Assembly: GCF_040370365.1 (NCBI RefSeq)
Contig: NZ_BAABWQ010000002.1
Location: 868,001 to 932,000 of the forward strand
DNA length: 64,000 nucleotides
Reading direction: 5' to 3'
Source: Shimia sp040370365
GTDB taxonomy: Bacteria; Pseudomonadota; Alphaproteobacteria; Rhodobacterales; Rhodobacteraceae
Part shown: in pieces, positions 34,367-43,650 of the stretch
Numbering within the stretch: the stretch's first letter is position 1
Layout: each line of letters opens with the position of its first letter
Translations under genes and position numbers: made by a program
The notes under the pieces: generated by a model
The model's input: only the letters and a program-made list of their open reading frames with translations
Databases searched by the model: none
What the model was told of the DNA's origin: nothing

Positions 34367-35701
34367 TCAGCTGCGCAAGGCCGCTGCCAGCGCGTGATAA
34401 GACTGCTTGGGTGTGCGTTCAAATGTGTCAAAATCGACGTGGATCATCCCAAATCGCTTTTCATAGCCCAACGCCCATTCGTAATTGTCCATAAGCGACC
34501 AGATATAGTAGCCCTTCAACGGCACACCGGCAGCGATCACTTTTTTGATCTCATCCATATGCGCATTCAGATAGGACACCCGGTGAGGATCTTCGACGCT
34601 CCCACCTGAAAGCTGATCCGGCGCAGACATGCCATTCTCGGTGACGTAGATCGGCATGTCCCCCGTGTACTCTCGGGCCATCCGCATCAGCAGATCATGC
34701 AAACCTTGGGGATAGATTTCCCATCCCATAGATGTCAGAGGCAAATCCCCCGTGTGCTCTGAATAGCTCGGCCATGGGCTGTCGTCTGGGGCAACAACCT
34801 TGCGCGTATAGTAATTCAGACCGCTCCAATCCACCGGAGTGGTGATCACACCAAAATCATCCTGCCACCCCTGAGGCAGATGCGGCTCAAGCCCCTCCAA
34901 CGCAAGCGCTGGATACTCGCCTTTAAAAATCCCACCCAAAAAGAAACGATTGTAAATCGCGTCATAACGCGCCGCGGCGGCCACGGCCGCTGGGCTGTCG
35001 TCAATCGGAGCGGCCCATTCAAAATTGCACACAGCCCCGAGGTTGTTCATGCCCAAACCACGCATCCGTTGAATGGCTGTGCCATGCGCCAGCAACACAT
35101 GGTGCATCGCGCGTGCTGTGGCGCGAATGTCGCGCAGCCCCGGTGCATGCAGGCCCATAAAGTGGCTTAACCATCCTACGCACCACGGCTCGTTGATCGG
35201 CGCCACCGACCAGACGCGGTCACCAATGCGCTTCATCAAAGTCTCAGTGTAATCACCAAACCAACTGGCAATATCCCGGTTGCGCCACCCACCGGCGTCG
35301 TTCAGCGGTGAGGGCAATTCCCAATGATACAGTGTCACTGCCGGATTGATACCACGCTCCAAAAGCCCATCAACCAACCGGTCGTAGAAATCCAACCCGG
35401 CCTCATTTACCGCACCGCGCCCTTCTGGCAAAACCCGCGCCCAGCTGGTGGAAAACCGATAAGTGTCCACGCCCAGCCCGGCGATCAAGTCTAGGTCTTC
35501 ATCCATCCTATGGTAGTGATCACACCCAACGGCGCCATTTTCGGCCCGCACCACATTTCCCGGTGTGGCTGCAAAATCATCCCATTGGGTGCGACCTGCC
35601 CCACCAAAACTATGGCCTTCAATCTGGTAACTCGACGTTGCAACGCCAAATTGGAACCCTTCCGGAAAATCGGATCGTTTGTGGTTCATCATGTCAGTCA
35701 T
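34367..35701 (-). CDS. GH1 beta-glucosidase
   Basis: A 444-residue retaining glycosidase of family 1. It opens with FPEGFQFGVATSSYQIEG; the acid/base is E171 in INEPWC and the nucleophile E355 in YVTENGM; WSLMDNYEWALGYEKRFG lies near the end. No signal peptide, so it is cytoplasmic. It cleaves beta-glucosides or related disaccharides. It overlaps the aglR gene by eight bases (translation coupling) and so belongs to the agl regulon, though agl is otherwise specific for alpha-glucosides. Confidence 0.95.
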   Translation of the reverse strand: MTDMMNHKRSDFPEGFQFGVATSSYQIEGHSFGGAGRTQWDDFAATPGNVVRAENGAVGCDHYHRMDEDLDLIAGLGVDTYRFSTSWARVLPEGRGAVNEAGLDFYDRLVDGLLERGINPAVTLYHWELPSPLNDAGGWRNRDIASWFGDYTETLMKRIGDRVWSVAPINEPWCVGWLSHFMGLHAPGLRDIRATARAMHHVLLAHGTAIQRMRGLGMNNLGAVCNFEWAAPIDDSPAAVAAAARYDAIYNRFFLGGIFKGEYPALALEGLEPHLPQGWQDDFGVITTPVDWSGLNYYTRKVVAPDDSPWPSYSEHTGDLPLTSMGWEIYPQGLHDLLMRMAREYTGDMPIYVTENGMSAPDQLSGGSVEDPHRVSYLNAHMDEIKKVIAAGVPLKGYYIWSLMDNYEWALGYEKRFGMIHVDFDTFERTPKQSYHALAAALRS

Positions 35702-36761
35702 CTCGCTCTAAAACCTCTCGAAGCGCCGGTGCTTGCCCTGTGGATTGACCCACAGTCAGCGCCGCCTCCATCATTTCCTGATGCAATACTGTACCGGGGG
35801 TCTGAATCATCGAGATCAGACCCTGTGCCACCCGCCGACCGGCTTCGCGCACAGAGGAGCGCACCGCGGTAAATTCGGGCACCTCCCCAACATTTCCAAA
35901 ATAGCTAAGCGCGTCATCGTGGATCACCACGGACACGTCCCGACCCATCTGCAGCCCCGCTTCGGCAAGCGCCCGACGCACGCCGATCGCAGGAATTATC
36001 GACGACACCACAAAGGCGGTCGGCGGCTTGTCCATCGCCAACGATCGGTTGCACACTTCATACCCGTAGTTTTCAGTCATCTCATCGTGAAACATAAGAC
36101 TCTGGTCCGCCTGAATACCGCGCGCAGCAAGCGCCGCTTTGTATCCAGCCCCACGACGCGTGGCAAAATCCATATCTGCCAAGCCATTGAGCAACGCGAT
36201 TCGACGGTGTCCAAGATCAAGCAAAAACTCGGTCGCCCGCTGAAAAGCGCGTTTGTTGTTCACATCCACCCAGCTGTAGTCTTCGATCACGTCTGAGGAC
36301 CGTCCGTGCACCACAAACGGCACACCAAGCCCCTGCAACAACGCAATCCTCCGGTCACGCACTTTAGGTCCGTGGACAATCAGCCCATCGACTGCCCCGC
36401 GTGACACCAACTTGCGATAGCTCGACTCTTCGTCCTGATCATCCACGACCGACAACAAAAGATCATAGCCATTGTCCGAATAGATTTCCCCGGCCCCCGC
36501 AATGAAATCTGCAAAAATCGGGTTCACCATTTCATGCTTTTTACTGAGTGGCAGAACATGCCCGATCGCCATCGAATGACCGGTCGCCAACGTCTTGGCG
36601 CGGGTGTTTGGCGCATAGTCATAGGCCTCCGCCGCCTCCAACACTTTTTGCCGGGTTGATTCGCGCACTTCGGGATATCCGTTCAACGCACGACTCACCG
36701 TGGTTTGTGACAACCCCAATGCCTCCGACAGGTCTTTTAAGTTCATTTTCTTAGACTTCAT
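35694..36761 (-). CDS. aglR: LacI-family regulator AglR
   Basis: A 355-residue repressor. Helix-turn-helix: NLKDLSEALGLSQTTVSRALNGYPEV; hinge and effector domain follow (RAKTLATGHSMAIGHVLPL, DGLIVHGP, LGHRRIALLNG). Its position, divergent from aglEFGAK, equals that of aglR in Sinorhizobium. CCAAAGCGCTTTGG-type palindromes lie in the intergenic region. It probably represses both the aglR-GH1 and aglEFGAK transcripts until an alpha-glucoside or derived sugar is present. Confidence 0.92.
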   Translation of the reverse strand: MKSKKMNLKDLSEALGLSQTTVSRALNGYPEVRESTRQKVLEAAEAYDYAPNTRAKTLATGHSMAIGHVLPLSKKHEMVNPIFADFIAGAGEIYSDNGYDLLLSVVDDQDEESSYRKLVSRGAVDGLIVHGPKVRDRRIALLQGLGVPFVVHGRSSDVIEDYSWVDVNNKRAFQRATEFLLDLGHRRIALLNGLADMDFATRRGAGYKAALAARGIQADQSLMFHDEMTENYGYEVCNRSLAMDKPPTAFVVSSIIPAIGVRRALAEAGLQMGRDVSVVIHDDALSYFGNVGEVPEFTAVRSSVREAGRRVAQGLISMIQTPGTVLHQEMMEAALTVGQSTGQAPALREVLERDD

Positions 36762-36766
36762 TATCC

Positions 36767-36778
36767 AAAGCGCTTAAA
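36767..36778. promoter_or_regulatory. AglR operator copy near aglR
   Basis: AAAGCGCTTAAA, preceded by TCC, matches nine central positions of the perfect site at 36898-36911. It lies only five bases upstream of the aglR start codon, well placed for autorepression. Confidence 0.65.
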
Positions 36779-36864
36779 TTTTATGGCTACGCCCTAGGGC
36801 TCCCCCCGCAACTCTCTCAAAGCACATCCTCCTACAAACCTAATAATTCATATGTAACTTTCGC

Positions 36865-36876
36865 ACAAGCGCTCCA
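36865..36876. promoter_or_regulatory. Weaker AglR operator copy in mid-region
   Basis: ACAAGCGCTCCA keeps the AAGCGCT core. Nearly the same 13 bases (AAGCGCTCCAATT/CT) recur at 38306-38319 directly after aglE. Weaker symmetry makes it less certain. Confidence 0.45.
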
Positions 36877-36897
36877 ATTTATAGCACATTGCAAAAT

Positions 36898-36911
36898 CCA
36901 AAGCGCTTTGG
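36898..36911. promoter_or_regulatory. Main AglR operator before aglE
   Basis: CCAAAGCGCTTTGG is a perfect 14-base palindrome with the CG centre of LacI-family operators. It is 37 bases before the aglE start, in the likely promoter/leader. Confidence 0.85.
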
Positions 36912-36948
36912 TAAACTGCTTTCAGTTTCATGAACTGGGAGGAACTCC

Positions 36949-38307
36949 ATGAAAACGACTTTGTATGCAGGAGCGGCCGCATTTGCGCTGATGGCGGGCG
37001 CCGCCATGGCAGACGGCCACCTGAAATTCGCCCCCGGCGAAGGTGCTTTCAGCTGGGACAGCTACAATGCTTGGGCCGAAAACGCGCCTGACCTGTCCGG
37101 TCAAACCGTCACCGTTGCTGGCCCATGGTTGCAGCCTGAAGACGATGTCTTCCGCTCCGTATTGGCCTACTTCATTCACGCCACAGGTGCAGAAGCGATT
37201 TACACTGGCTCTGACAGCTTTGAGCAGCAGATCGTGATCGACGCCGAAGCAGGTGCCGCGCCCAACATCGCCGTCTTCCCCCAGCCGGGCCTCGCCTCAG
37301 ATCTGGCCGCACGTGGTCTTTTGCACCCCCTGCCAGCAAGCATGTCCCCATGGACTGTTGAAAACTATGGCGCAGGACAGAGCTGGGTTGATCTTGGCAC
37401 CTATGCCGACAAAGACGGCGCGGGTCAGCACTATGGCTTCTTCTACAACGTGAATGTCAAATCTCTGGTTTGGTATGTTCCGGAAAACTTCGAAGACTCC
37501 GAATACGAAGTGCCTGGATCCATGGAAGACCTCCGCGCCCTGACGGATCAGATCGTCGCAGATGGTGGCACGCCATGGTGTATTGGTCTCGGATCCGGTG
37601 CAGCAACTGGCTGGCCTGCGACAGATTGGGTCGAAGACCTCATGCTGCGCACACAGCCTGCAGACGTCTATGACGCATGGACCACCAACGAGATCCCATT
37701 CAACGACGAACGCGTTGTGGCTGCGATCGAAGAATTTGGCTGGTTTGTGGGCGATGACGCCAAGGTCTCCGGCGGCGCCGGTGCTGTGGCCACCACAGAT
37801 TTCCGCGACAGCCCCAAAGGCATGTTTGCGTCTCCGCCAGAGTGCTACATGCACCGTCAAGCTTCATTCGTTCCCGCTTTCTTCCCAGAAGGCATCGAAT
37901 TTGGTGAAGACGTAGATTTCTTCTACTTCCCATCTTACGAAGGCAAAGATCTCGGCAACCCAGTTCTGGGCGGCGGCACTCTGATGGCAATCACCGATCC
38001 ATCTGATGCCACCAATGCATTGATGGAATTCTTCCAGCTGCCTTTGGCGCACGAAGTGTTCGGCGCTCAGTCAGGCTTCCTGACACCGCTGAAAACCGTG
38101 AACCCAGACACCTATCTGAACGACGCGCTGCGTGGTCAGGCAGACATTCTGGTAAACGCAACAACCTTCCGCTTCGACGGCTCTGACCTGATGCCAGGCG
38201 GTGTTGGCGCAGGGTCCTTCTGGACAGGCATGGTTGACTTTGCAGGTGGCAAAGACGCGGCAACCGTGGCCACCGAAATTCAGAACAGCTGGGACGCCCT
38301 GAAGTAA
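36949..38307 (+). CDS. aglE: Alpha-glucoside-binding protein AglE
   Basis: A 452-residue periplasmic binding protein. Residues 1-21 form a signal peptide ending AAMADG. The mature protein shows LSGQTVTVAGPWLQPEDDVFRSVL, SDSFEQQIVIDAEAGAAPNIAVFPQPG and GTPWCIGLGSGAATGWPATDW, all typical of AglE. It binds trehalose, sucrose, maltose or other alpha-glucosides in related systems. GGGAGGA precedes ATG 36949. It is the first gene of aglEFGAK, under the AglR palindrome, and is followed by a strong mRNA hairpin. Confidence 0.94.
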   Translation: MKTTLYAGAAAFALMAGAAMADGHLKFAPGEGAFSWDSYNAWAENAPDLSGQTVTVAGPWLQPEDDVFRSVLAYFIHATGAEAIYTGSDSFEQQIVIDAEAGAAPNIAVFPQPGLASDLAARGLLHPLPASMSPWTVENYGAGQSWVDLGTYADKDGAGQHYGFFYNVNVKSLVWYVPENFEDSEYEVPGSMEDLRALTDQIVADGGTPWCIGLGSGAATGWPATDWVEDLMLRTQPADVYDAWTTNEIPFNDERVVAAIEEFGWFVGDDAKVSGGAGAVATTDFRDSPKGMFASPPECYMHRQASFVPAFFPEGIEFGEDVDFFYFPSYEGKDLGNPVLGGGTLMAITDPSDATNALMEFFQLPLAHEVFGAQSGFLTPLKTVNPDTYLNDALRGQADILVNATTFRFDGSDLMPGGVGAGSFWTGMVDFAGGKDAATVATEIQNSWDALK

Positions 38308-38327
38308 GCGCTCCAATCTAAAACACA

Positions 38328-38356
38328 CCGCCTCGCGCCACTCGCGCGCGGGGCGG
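38328..38356 (+). other. mRNA hairpin after aglE
   Basis: CCGCCTCGCGC (38328-38338) pairs with GCGCGGGGCGG (38346-38356) over eleven pairs including one G-U. No T-run. Its place directly after the binding-protein gene matches the hairpin at 26036 in the amino-sugar operon and suggests mRNA protection giving excess AglE over the permeases. Confidence 0.7.
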
Positions 38357-38381
38357 ACCACTGAAAGTAGGGGGGAGCGTC

Positions 38382-39608
38382 ATGTCACCAGCACTGCTGG
38401 GTCTTGTGACCATCGTAATCGGAGTGGGGGGATGCCTCGGGTATTTCTACTTCTCCAATCTGTTTCTAGATAAAGTTCTGTTCCCGCCCACCGGCCCAAA
38501 CGCCGGCCGCAACATCAACCGCGCGAACATGATCCGCCCATGGCTGTTTTTGGGGCCCGCCATCCTCGCACTTGGCCTGTACCTCGGCTATCCGGTGTTT
38601 GAGACCCTGCGCCTTTCGTTGACAGATCGCAGCCAAGATGACGCCTTTGTCGGCCTCGCCAATTATCAAAAGATGTTTGCAGAGCCCAAGTTCTGGGAAG
38701 CCATGCGCAACAACATGCTTTGGCTCATTGTTGTGCCCGCCGCGTCGACCGCCTTTGGCCTTTTGGCCGCACAGCTCACCGACCGCATCAAATGGGGCGC
38801 TGCCGCAAAATCATTGATTTTTATGCCGATGGCGATCTCGTTTGTGGGCGCTTCGGTGATCTTTAAACTGGTTTACGACGCCCGCCCGGCTGGAAATGAA
38901 CAAATCGGCATACTGAACGCCATTTGGATGCAGTTTGATGGTGGAACAGGCTCTATGTTGTTCCTCAAACTGTTACCCATTCTGATCCTCGCTGCCTTTG
39001 CCGCAATTGTTTCCTATGTGTGCTGGCTGTTAGTTCGCCCACTCCTGTCTGGCAAAGATGGCATCCTTTTGAAGGCCCTGCGCGCCTTTGCCGGTCTGAT
39101 CGGCCTTTGGGTCGCGATTTTGGCTGTACGCAACATCTTCGAGATCATAGGGGCTTCCTTTCCTTACGGAGAGCCTCAGACTTGGCTCACGCTGCCGTTT
39201 TACAACAACTTCTTCCTGATGGTTGTACTGATCTGGATTCAGACAGGCTTTGCCATGGTCATCCTCTCCGCCGCACTGCGCGGCATTCCGGAGGAAACCA
39301 TCGAGGCCGCCATTGTTGATGGTGCCAATCCGTTTCAGATCTTCTTTAAGATCAAGGTGCCGCAAATCATGTCCACCATCGTTGTGGTATGGACCACCAT
39401 CACCCTTGTGGTGCTCAAGGTCTTCGACATCGTCTTTGCGATGACCAACGGCCAATGGGAAACGCAGGTTCTGGCAAACTACATGTTTGACAAATTGTTC
39501 CGCGCCAATGACTGGGGCATCGGCTCCGCCAGCGCCATCATCATCATGCTGCTTGTGTCCCCGATCCTTGTTTGGAACGTGGTGCAAGCTCGCAAAGAAA
39601 TGCGCTGA
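38382..39608 (+). CDS. aglF: Alpha-glucoside ABC permease AglF
   Basis: A 408-residue permease, longer than usual for the MalF class because of an additional N-terminal helix (LVTIVIGVGGCLGYFYFSNL) and an inserted helical region in the middle, as in rhizobial AglF. The EAA loop is EAAIVDGANPFQIFFKIKVPQIM. GGGGGAG lies before ATG 38382. It forms the transmembrane channel with AglG. Confidence 0.93.
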   Translation: MSPALLGLVTIVIGVGGCLGYFYFSNLFLDKVLFPPTGPNAGRNINRANMIRPWLFLGPAILALGLYLGYPVFETLRLSLTDRSQDDAFVGLANYQKMFAEPKFWEAMRNNMLWLIVVPAASTAFGLLAAQLTDRIKWGAAAKSLIFMPMAISFVGASVIFKLVYDARPAGNEQIGILNAIWMQFDGGTGSMLFLKLLPILILAAFAAIVSYVCWLLVRPLLSGKDGILLKALRAFAGLIGLWVAILAVRNIFEIIGASFPYGEPQTWLTLPFYNNFFLMVVLIWIQTGFAMVILSAALRGIPEETIEAAIVDGANPFQIFFKIKVPQIMSTIVVVWTTITLVVLKVFDIVFAMTNGQWETQVLANYMFDKLFRANDWGIGSASAIIIMLLVSPILVWNVVQARKEMR

Positions 39609-39619
39609 GGAGAGAGATC

Positions 39620-40783
39620 ATGGACAATATCGCAGGTCGCAAATCTGGTCTCTCTTGGGCAGTAAACCTTTCCGTCGTGGCGCTCGTCGCGCTGTGGCTC
39701 TTTCCCACCGTTGGCCTTCTGGTGTCTTCCTTCCGCACCGCTGACCAAATTTCCGCCTCAGGCTGGTGGAAATCTCTGTTCCCATCGGAACAGGTTGTGC
39801 AGTTGCGCACCGGTGGGGGAGAAGCCGCGGTTCAAGAGGGTGATCTCTGGGTTGTCGAAGGCAATCTTGTTGATGACACCGAAGAAGGCCCAGAACCCGG
39901 CACAGAAATCACCCGTTTTGGCGTGTCCTCAAAGGCTGTGGATGCCTTTGCAGTTGGTGACACAGCAACGTTTTCCAAAGACACCAAAACCTTCACCTTG
40001 GACGCGGCGGGCAACTACCGCTTCACTTCCACAACCGAGCTGAAAAAACGTGGGCAACGTGTGTTCATCACCGCCACGCTGCCGCCGGACTTCACATTGG
40101 ACAACTACGATCAAGTTCTGTTCTCCGGCAACAGCAACGACAGCATGACCAAAGCCTTCTTCAACACGATGACGGTCACTATTCCCGCCACCATCATCCC
40201 AATTGTGATCGCAGCCTTTGCGGCCTATGCGCTGGCTTGGATGCAATTCCCGGGCCGAGCCCTGCTCATCGCAGTCGTTGTTGCACTCTTGGTTGTACCG
40301 CTGCAGCTTGCCTTGATTCCTTTGCTTAAACTGCATCTGAGCATTGGCATCGGCAAAGGTTACCTTGGCGTTTGGCTCGCCCACACCGGCTTTGGTCTTC
40401 CCCTCGCGATCTATCTGTTGCGCAACTACATGGCGGGCCTGCCGCGCGACATCATTGAGAATGCCAAGGTCGACGGCGCCACCGATTTTCAGATCTTCAC
40501 CAAGATCATCCTGCCACTGTCCTTTCCTGCGCTGGCCTCGTTTGCCATCTTCCAATTCCTCTGGACATGGAACGACCTGCTGGTCGCCAAAGTGTTCCTG
40601 ATCGACAGCACCGGCAACACCACAGTGATGACCAACCAAATTGTCGAGCTTCTGGGCACCCGTGGTGGCAACTGGGAAATTCTCGCAACTGCGGCCTTCG
40701 TTTCGATCTCGGTGCCACTGCTCGTGTTCTTCGCGATGCAACGTTATCTCGTGCGCGGACTGCTGGCTGGCTCTGTGAAATAA
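39620..40783 (+). CDS. aglG: Alpha-glucoside ABC permease AglG with large periplasmic loop
   Basis: A 387-residue permease. Between helix 1 (residues ~15-35) and helix 2 (~180) there is about 140 residues of soluble, beta-rich sequence (PSEQVVQLRTGGGE..., RFTSTTELKKRGQRVFITATLPP), which would lie in the periplasm. The rest is a normal MalG-type permease with loop ENAKVDGATDFQIFTKIILPL and end RYLVRGLLAGSVK. ATG 39620 follows GAGGAGAGA; the longer frame from 39572 lies within aglF. Confidence 0.93.
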   Translation: MDNIAGRKSGLSWAVNLSVVALVALWLFPTVGLLVSSFRTADQISASGWWKSLFPSEQVVQLRTGGGEAAVQEGDLWVVEGNLVDDTEEGPEPGTEITRFGVSSKAVDAFAVGDTATFSKDTKTFTLDAAGNYRFTSTTELKKRGQRVFITATLPPDFTLDNYDQVLFSGNSNDSMTKAFFNTMTVTIPATIIPIVIAAFAAYALAWMQFPGRALLIAVVVALLVVPLQLALIPLLKLHLSIGIGKGYLGVWLAHTGFGLPLAIYLLRNYMAGLPRDIIENAKVDGATDFQIFTKIILPLSFPALASFAIFQFLWTWNDLLVAKVFLIDSTGNTTVMTNQIVELLGTRGGNWEILATAAFVSISVPLLVFFAMQRYLVRGLLAGSVK

Positions 40784-40859
40784 CCGAATAAAATAGACAC
40801 TAACTTGGCCAGATCGGCCCCCTCTACTGGATAACTTCATGACTTATCAGGATCCGAAA

Positions 40860-42524
40860 ATGACCCAAGATTCCGCACTCATCACAGACCCGGATTGGTG
40901 GCGTGGTGCGGTGATCTATCAGATCTATCCGCGCTCCTTCCAAGACAGTAACGGCGATGGTATCGGCGATCTCGCAGGCATCATTGAGCGCCTGCCCCAT
41001 GTGGCAAGCCTTGGCGTCGATGCGATCTGGCTCTCACCGTTCTTCACATCTCCTATGCTCGACTTTGGCTATGACGTTTCTGACTACTGCGACGTTGACC
41101 CGATGTTTGGCACTTTGTCTGATTTTGACGCGCTGATCACCCGCGCGCACGAGCTTGGCATCAAGATCATCATCGATCTGGTTCTCAGCCACACATCTGA
41201 CCAACACCCTTGGTTTGTGGAAAGCCGTGCAGATCGCACCAACGCCAAATCTGACTGGTATGTCTGGGCCGATCCAAAACTCGACGGCACCCCGCCCAAC
41301 AACTGGCTCTCCATTTTTGGTGGCCCCGCGTGGCAATGGGACACCTCCCGCCAACAGTATTACCTGCACAACTTCCTTGCAGAACAGCCAGACCTCAACT
41401 TCCACAACGCGGAGGTCCGCCAAGAGCTCTTGGATGTGGCCCGCTTCTGGCTTGATCGCGGCGTCGATGGCTTCCGTTTGGATACGGTGAACTTCTATTA
41501 TTGCGACGCCAATCTGTCTGACAATCCAGCCCTCCCGCTGGATCAGCGCAACGACAATATCGCGCCCGCAGTGAACCCGTATAATCACCAAGAGCATCTC
41601 TACGACAAAAACCAACCCGAGAACCTCGGCTTCCTGCAAGACCTGCGCAGTCTGCTGAACGAATATGACGCCATCACCACGGTTGGCGAAGTCGGCGACA
41701 GCCAACGCGGCAGCGAAATTCAGGCTGTCTACACCGGCGGCGGCGACAAGCTGCATATGGCTTACGACTTTGCGCTTTTGGGCAAAGTGCATCCCACCGG
41801 CACCCGCATCGCCGAAGTCATGCAAACCGCCGAAAGCTTTGGTCAAGACAGCTGGGGCTGCTGGGCCTATTCCAACCACGATGTTGAGCGTCATGGCTCG
41901 CGTTGGCAGCTCTCTGAGGCTGCGCAACGCACGTATGCGGCCATCCTGATGTCTTTGCGCGGCTCTGCTTGCATCTATCAAGGCGAAGAATTGGGACTGT
42001 TGGAGGCCGACGTGGCTTTTGAAGACCTACAGGACCCCTACGGCATTCGCTTCTGGCCAAAATTCAAGGGGCGCGATGGATGCCGTACACCGATGGTGTG
42101 GAAATCCGACAACCAAAATGGCGGTTTCTCAGATGCCAAACCCTGGCTGCCCGTCTCTGCCGAGCACCTCGCCAAGTCCGTTCAGACTCAAGAAGAAACC
42201 TCAGGCTCCATGCTGAACTTCTACCGGCGTCTGATTGCGTTTCGCAAAAATCTCCTCCCACTTTTGAAAGGCAGCTTCACCTTATTGCACGCTGATGACA
42301 CCCACATCCGCTTTGAGCGTGCACATAACGGTGAGCGCGTTCTCTGCGCATTTAACCTGTCAGATCAAGAACAGTCCTTCGATTTGCCCACAGGCGCTTG
42401 GACCATCGACACCAAAGCGCCATTCACCATCAGCCGGGACGGCGCCAAAGTCACTTTGCCCGCGTGGCAAGCCAGCTTTGCTGTTGATCTAAGCTCTAAT
42501 CAGGGAGGAAACGCCTATGGCTGA
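40860..42524 (+). CDS. aglA: Alpha-glucosidase AglA (GH13)
   Basis: A 554-residue cytoplasmic alpha-glucosidase of the oligo-1,6-glucosidase/sucrose hydrolase type. It opens WWRGAVIYQIYPRSFQDSNGDGIGDL; nucleophile D208 lies in GFRLDTV, acid/base E277 in TVGEVGD, and D341 in NHDVERH. ATG 40860 places 12 residues before WWRG as expected of AglA; ATG 40839 is an alternative with a weaker ribosome site. It hydrolyses the imported alpha-glucosides. Its end overlaps aglK by eight bases. Confidence 0.95.
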   Translation: MTQDSALITDPDWWRGAVIYQIYPRSFQDSNGDGIGDLAGIIERLPHVASLGVDAIWLSPFFTSPMLDFGYDVSDYCDVDPMFGTLSDFDALITRAHELGIKIIIDLVLSHTSDQHPWFVESRADRTNAKSDWYVWADPKLDGTPPNNWLSIFGGPAWQWDTSRQQYYLHNFLAEQPDLNFHNAEVRQELLDVARFWLDRGVDGFRLDTVNFYYCDANLSDNPALPLDQRNDNIAPAVNPYNHQEHLYDKNQPENLGFLQDLRSLLNEYDAITTVGEVGDSQRGSEIQAVYTGGGDKLHMAYDFALLGKVHPTGTRIAEVMQTAESFGQDSWGCWAYSNHDVERHGSRWQLSEAAQRTYAAILMSLRGSACIYQGEELGLLEADVAFEDLQDPYGIRFWPKFKGRDGCRTPMVWKSDNQNGGFSDAKPWLPVSAEHLAKSVQTQEETSGSMLNFYRRLIAFRKNLLPLLKGSFTLLHADDTHIRFERAHNGERVLCAFNLSDQEQSFDLPTGAWTIDTKAPFTISRDGAKVTLPAWQASFAVDLSSNQGGNAYG

Positions 42525-43638
42525 TCTCGTACTCAAAGACGTCGCCAAATCTTACGGCCCGGTGAACGTACTCGCCAACATCGATCTGGAGATTGAAAAA
42601 GGTGAGTTGGTGGTATTTGTCGGCCCGTCCGGCTGCGGCAAATCCACCTTGCTTCGCATGATCGCAGGATTGGAGCACATCACTTCGGGCACGTTGGAAA
42701 TCGACGGCACATTGGTCAACGATGTGCCGCCGTCCGAACGTGGCATCGCAATGGTGTTCCAATCGTACGCACTCTACCCGCACCTAACCGTTCGGGAAAA
42801 CATGTCGTTTGCGCTGAAGATCGCAAAGATGAGCACATCCGAAATCAATGAACGGGTCGAAAAAGCTGCAAAAACACTGCAGCTTCACAATCTGTTAGAT
42901 CGCCTGCCCAAAGAGCTGTCCGGCGGACAACGTCAGCGCGTCGCCATCGGCCGGTCCATTGTACGCGACCCAAAGGTCTATCTGTTTGACGAACCGCTTT
43001 CCAATCTCGACGCCGCGCTTCGCGTGGCAACACGCATCGAGATTGCACAACTGAAAGAAAGCATGCCCGACAGCACCATGGTCTATGTGACACATGATCA
43101 GGTTGAGGCCATGACACTTGCGACCCGTATTGTTGTGCTCGCAGGCGGCGGCATTGCCCAAGTTGGCACACCATTGGATCTGTATGAACGTCCAGAGAAT
43201 GAGTTTGTGGCTCAGTTTATCGGCTCCCCCGCCATGAACATGCTGTCTGGCAAAATCACGGGCACTGGAGAGCTGACCACAGTGCAACTTGATGATGGTG
43301 GCGAAGCCACCTCAACGATTCCCACTCTGGCTGAGGACATGGGGCGTCAGGTCAACATAGGTGTGCGTCCAGAAGACCTGATCACAACCGATGGACCTGC
43401 CATTTTTACCGGCACCGTAAACTTCACGGAGGCTTTGGGTGAAGTCACCTTGCTGTACTTTGAGGCCAAAGGGGACGCGGGGCCAGTTATTGGCAAATTG
43501 CAGGGCATCCACAAAGACCTAAAAGGTCAGCAAGTCTCACTCACTGCAGACCCGTCAAAGGTGCATGTTTTCGCCGACACTCAATCCCTGCTTTATCGCG
43601 ATCGCCCTACAAAGAAAATTGCCACAAAGGCACACTAA
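42517..43638 (+). CDS. aglK: Alpha-glucoside ABC ATPase AglK
   Basis: A 373-residue MalK-type ATPase with intact Walker A (GPSGCGKST), Q-loop (MVFQSYALYPHLTV), signature (LSGGQRQR), Walker B (VYLFDEPLSNLDA) and switch (YVTHDQVEA), then the C-terminal regulatory domain (VGIRPEDL). The start has GGGAGGAA upstream, within the aglA 3' end. It is the last gene of the operon; a hairpin follows its stop. Confidence 0.95.
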   Translation: MADLVLKDVAKSYGPVNVLANIDLEIEKGELVVFVGPSGCGKSTLLRMIAGLEHITSGTLEIDGTLVNDVPPSERGIAMVFQSYALYPHLTVRENMSFALKIAKMSTSEINERVEKAAKTLQLHNLLDRLPKELSGGQRQRVAIGRSIVRDPKVYLFDEPLSNLDAALRVATRIEIAQLKESMPDSTMVYVTHDQVEAMTLATRIVVLAGGGIAQVGTPLDLYERPENEFVAQFIGSPAMNMLSGKITGTGELTTVQLDDGGEATSTIPTLAEDMGRQVNIGVRPEDLITTDGPAIFTGTVNFTEALGEVTLLYFEAKGDAGPVIGKLQGIHKDLKGQQVSLTADPSKVHVFADTQSLLYRDRPTKKIATKAH

Positions 43639-43650
43639 CGTCATCTGCTT

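Noticed and set aside
41034..41981. 315-residue minus-strand frame over aglA
   Set aside because: Shadow of aglA, whose catalytic motifs are clear in the forward frame.
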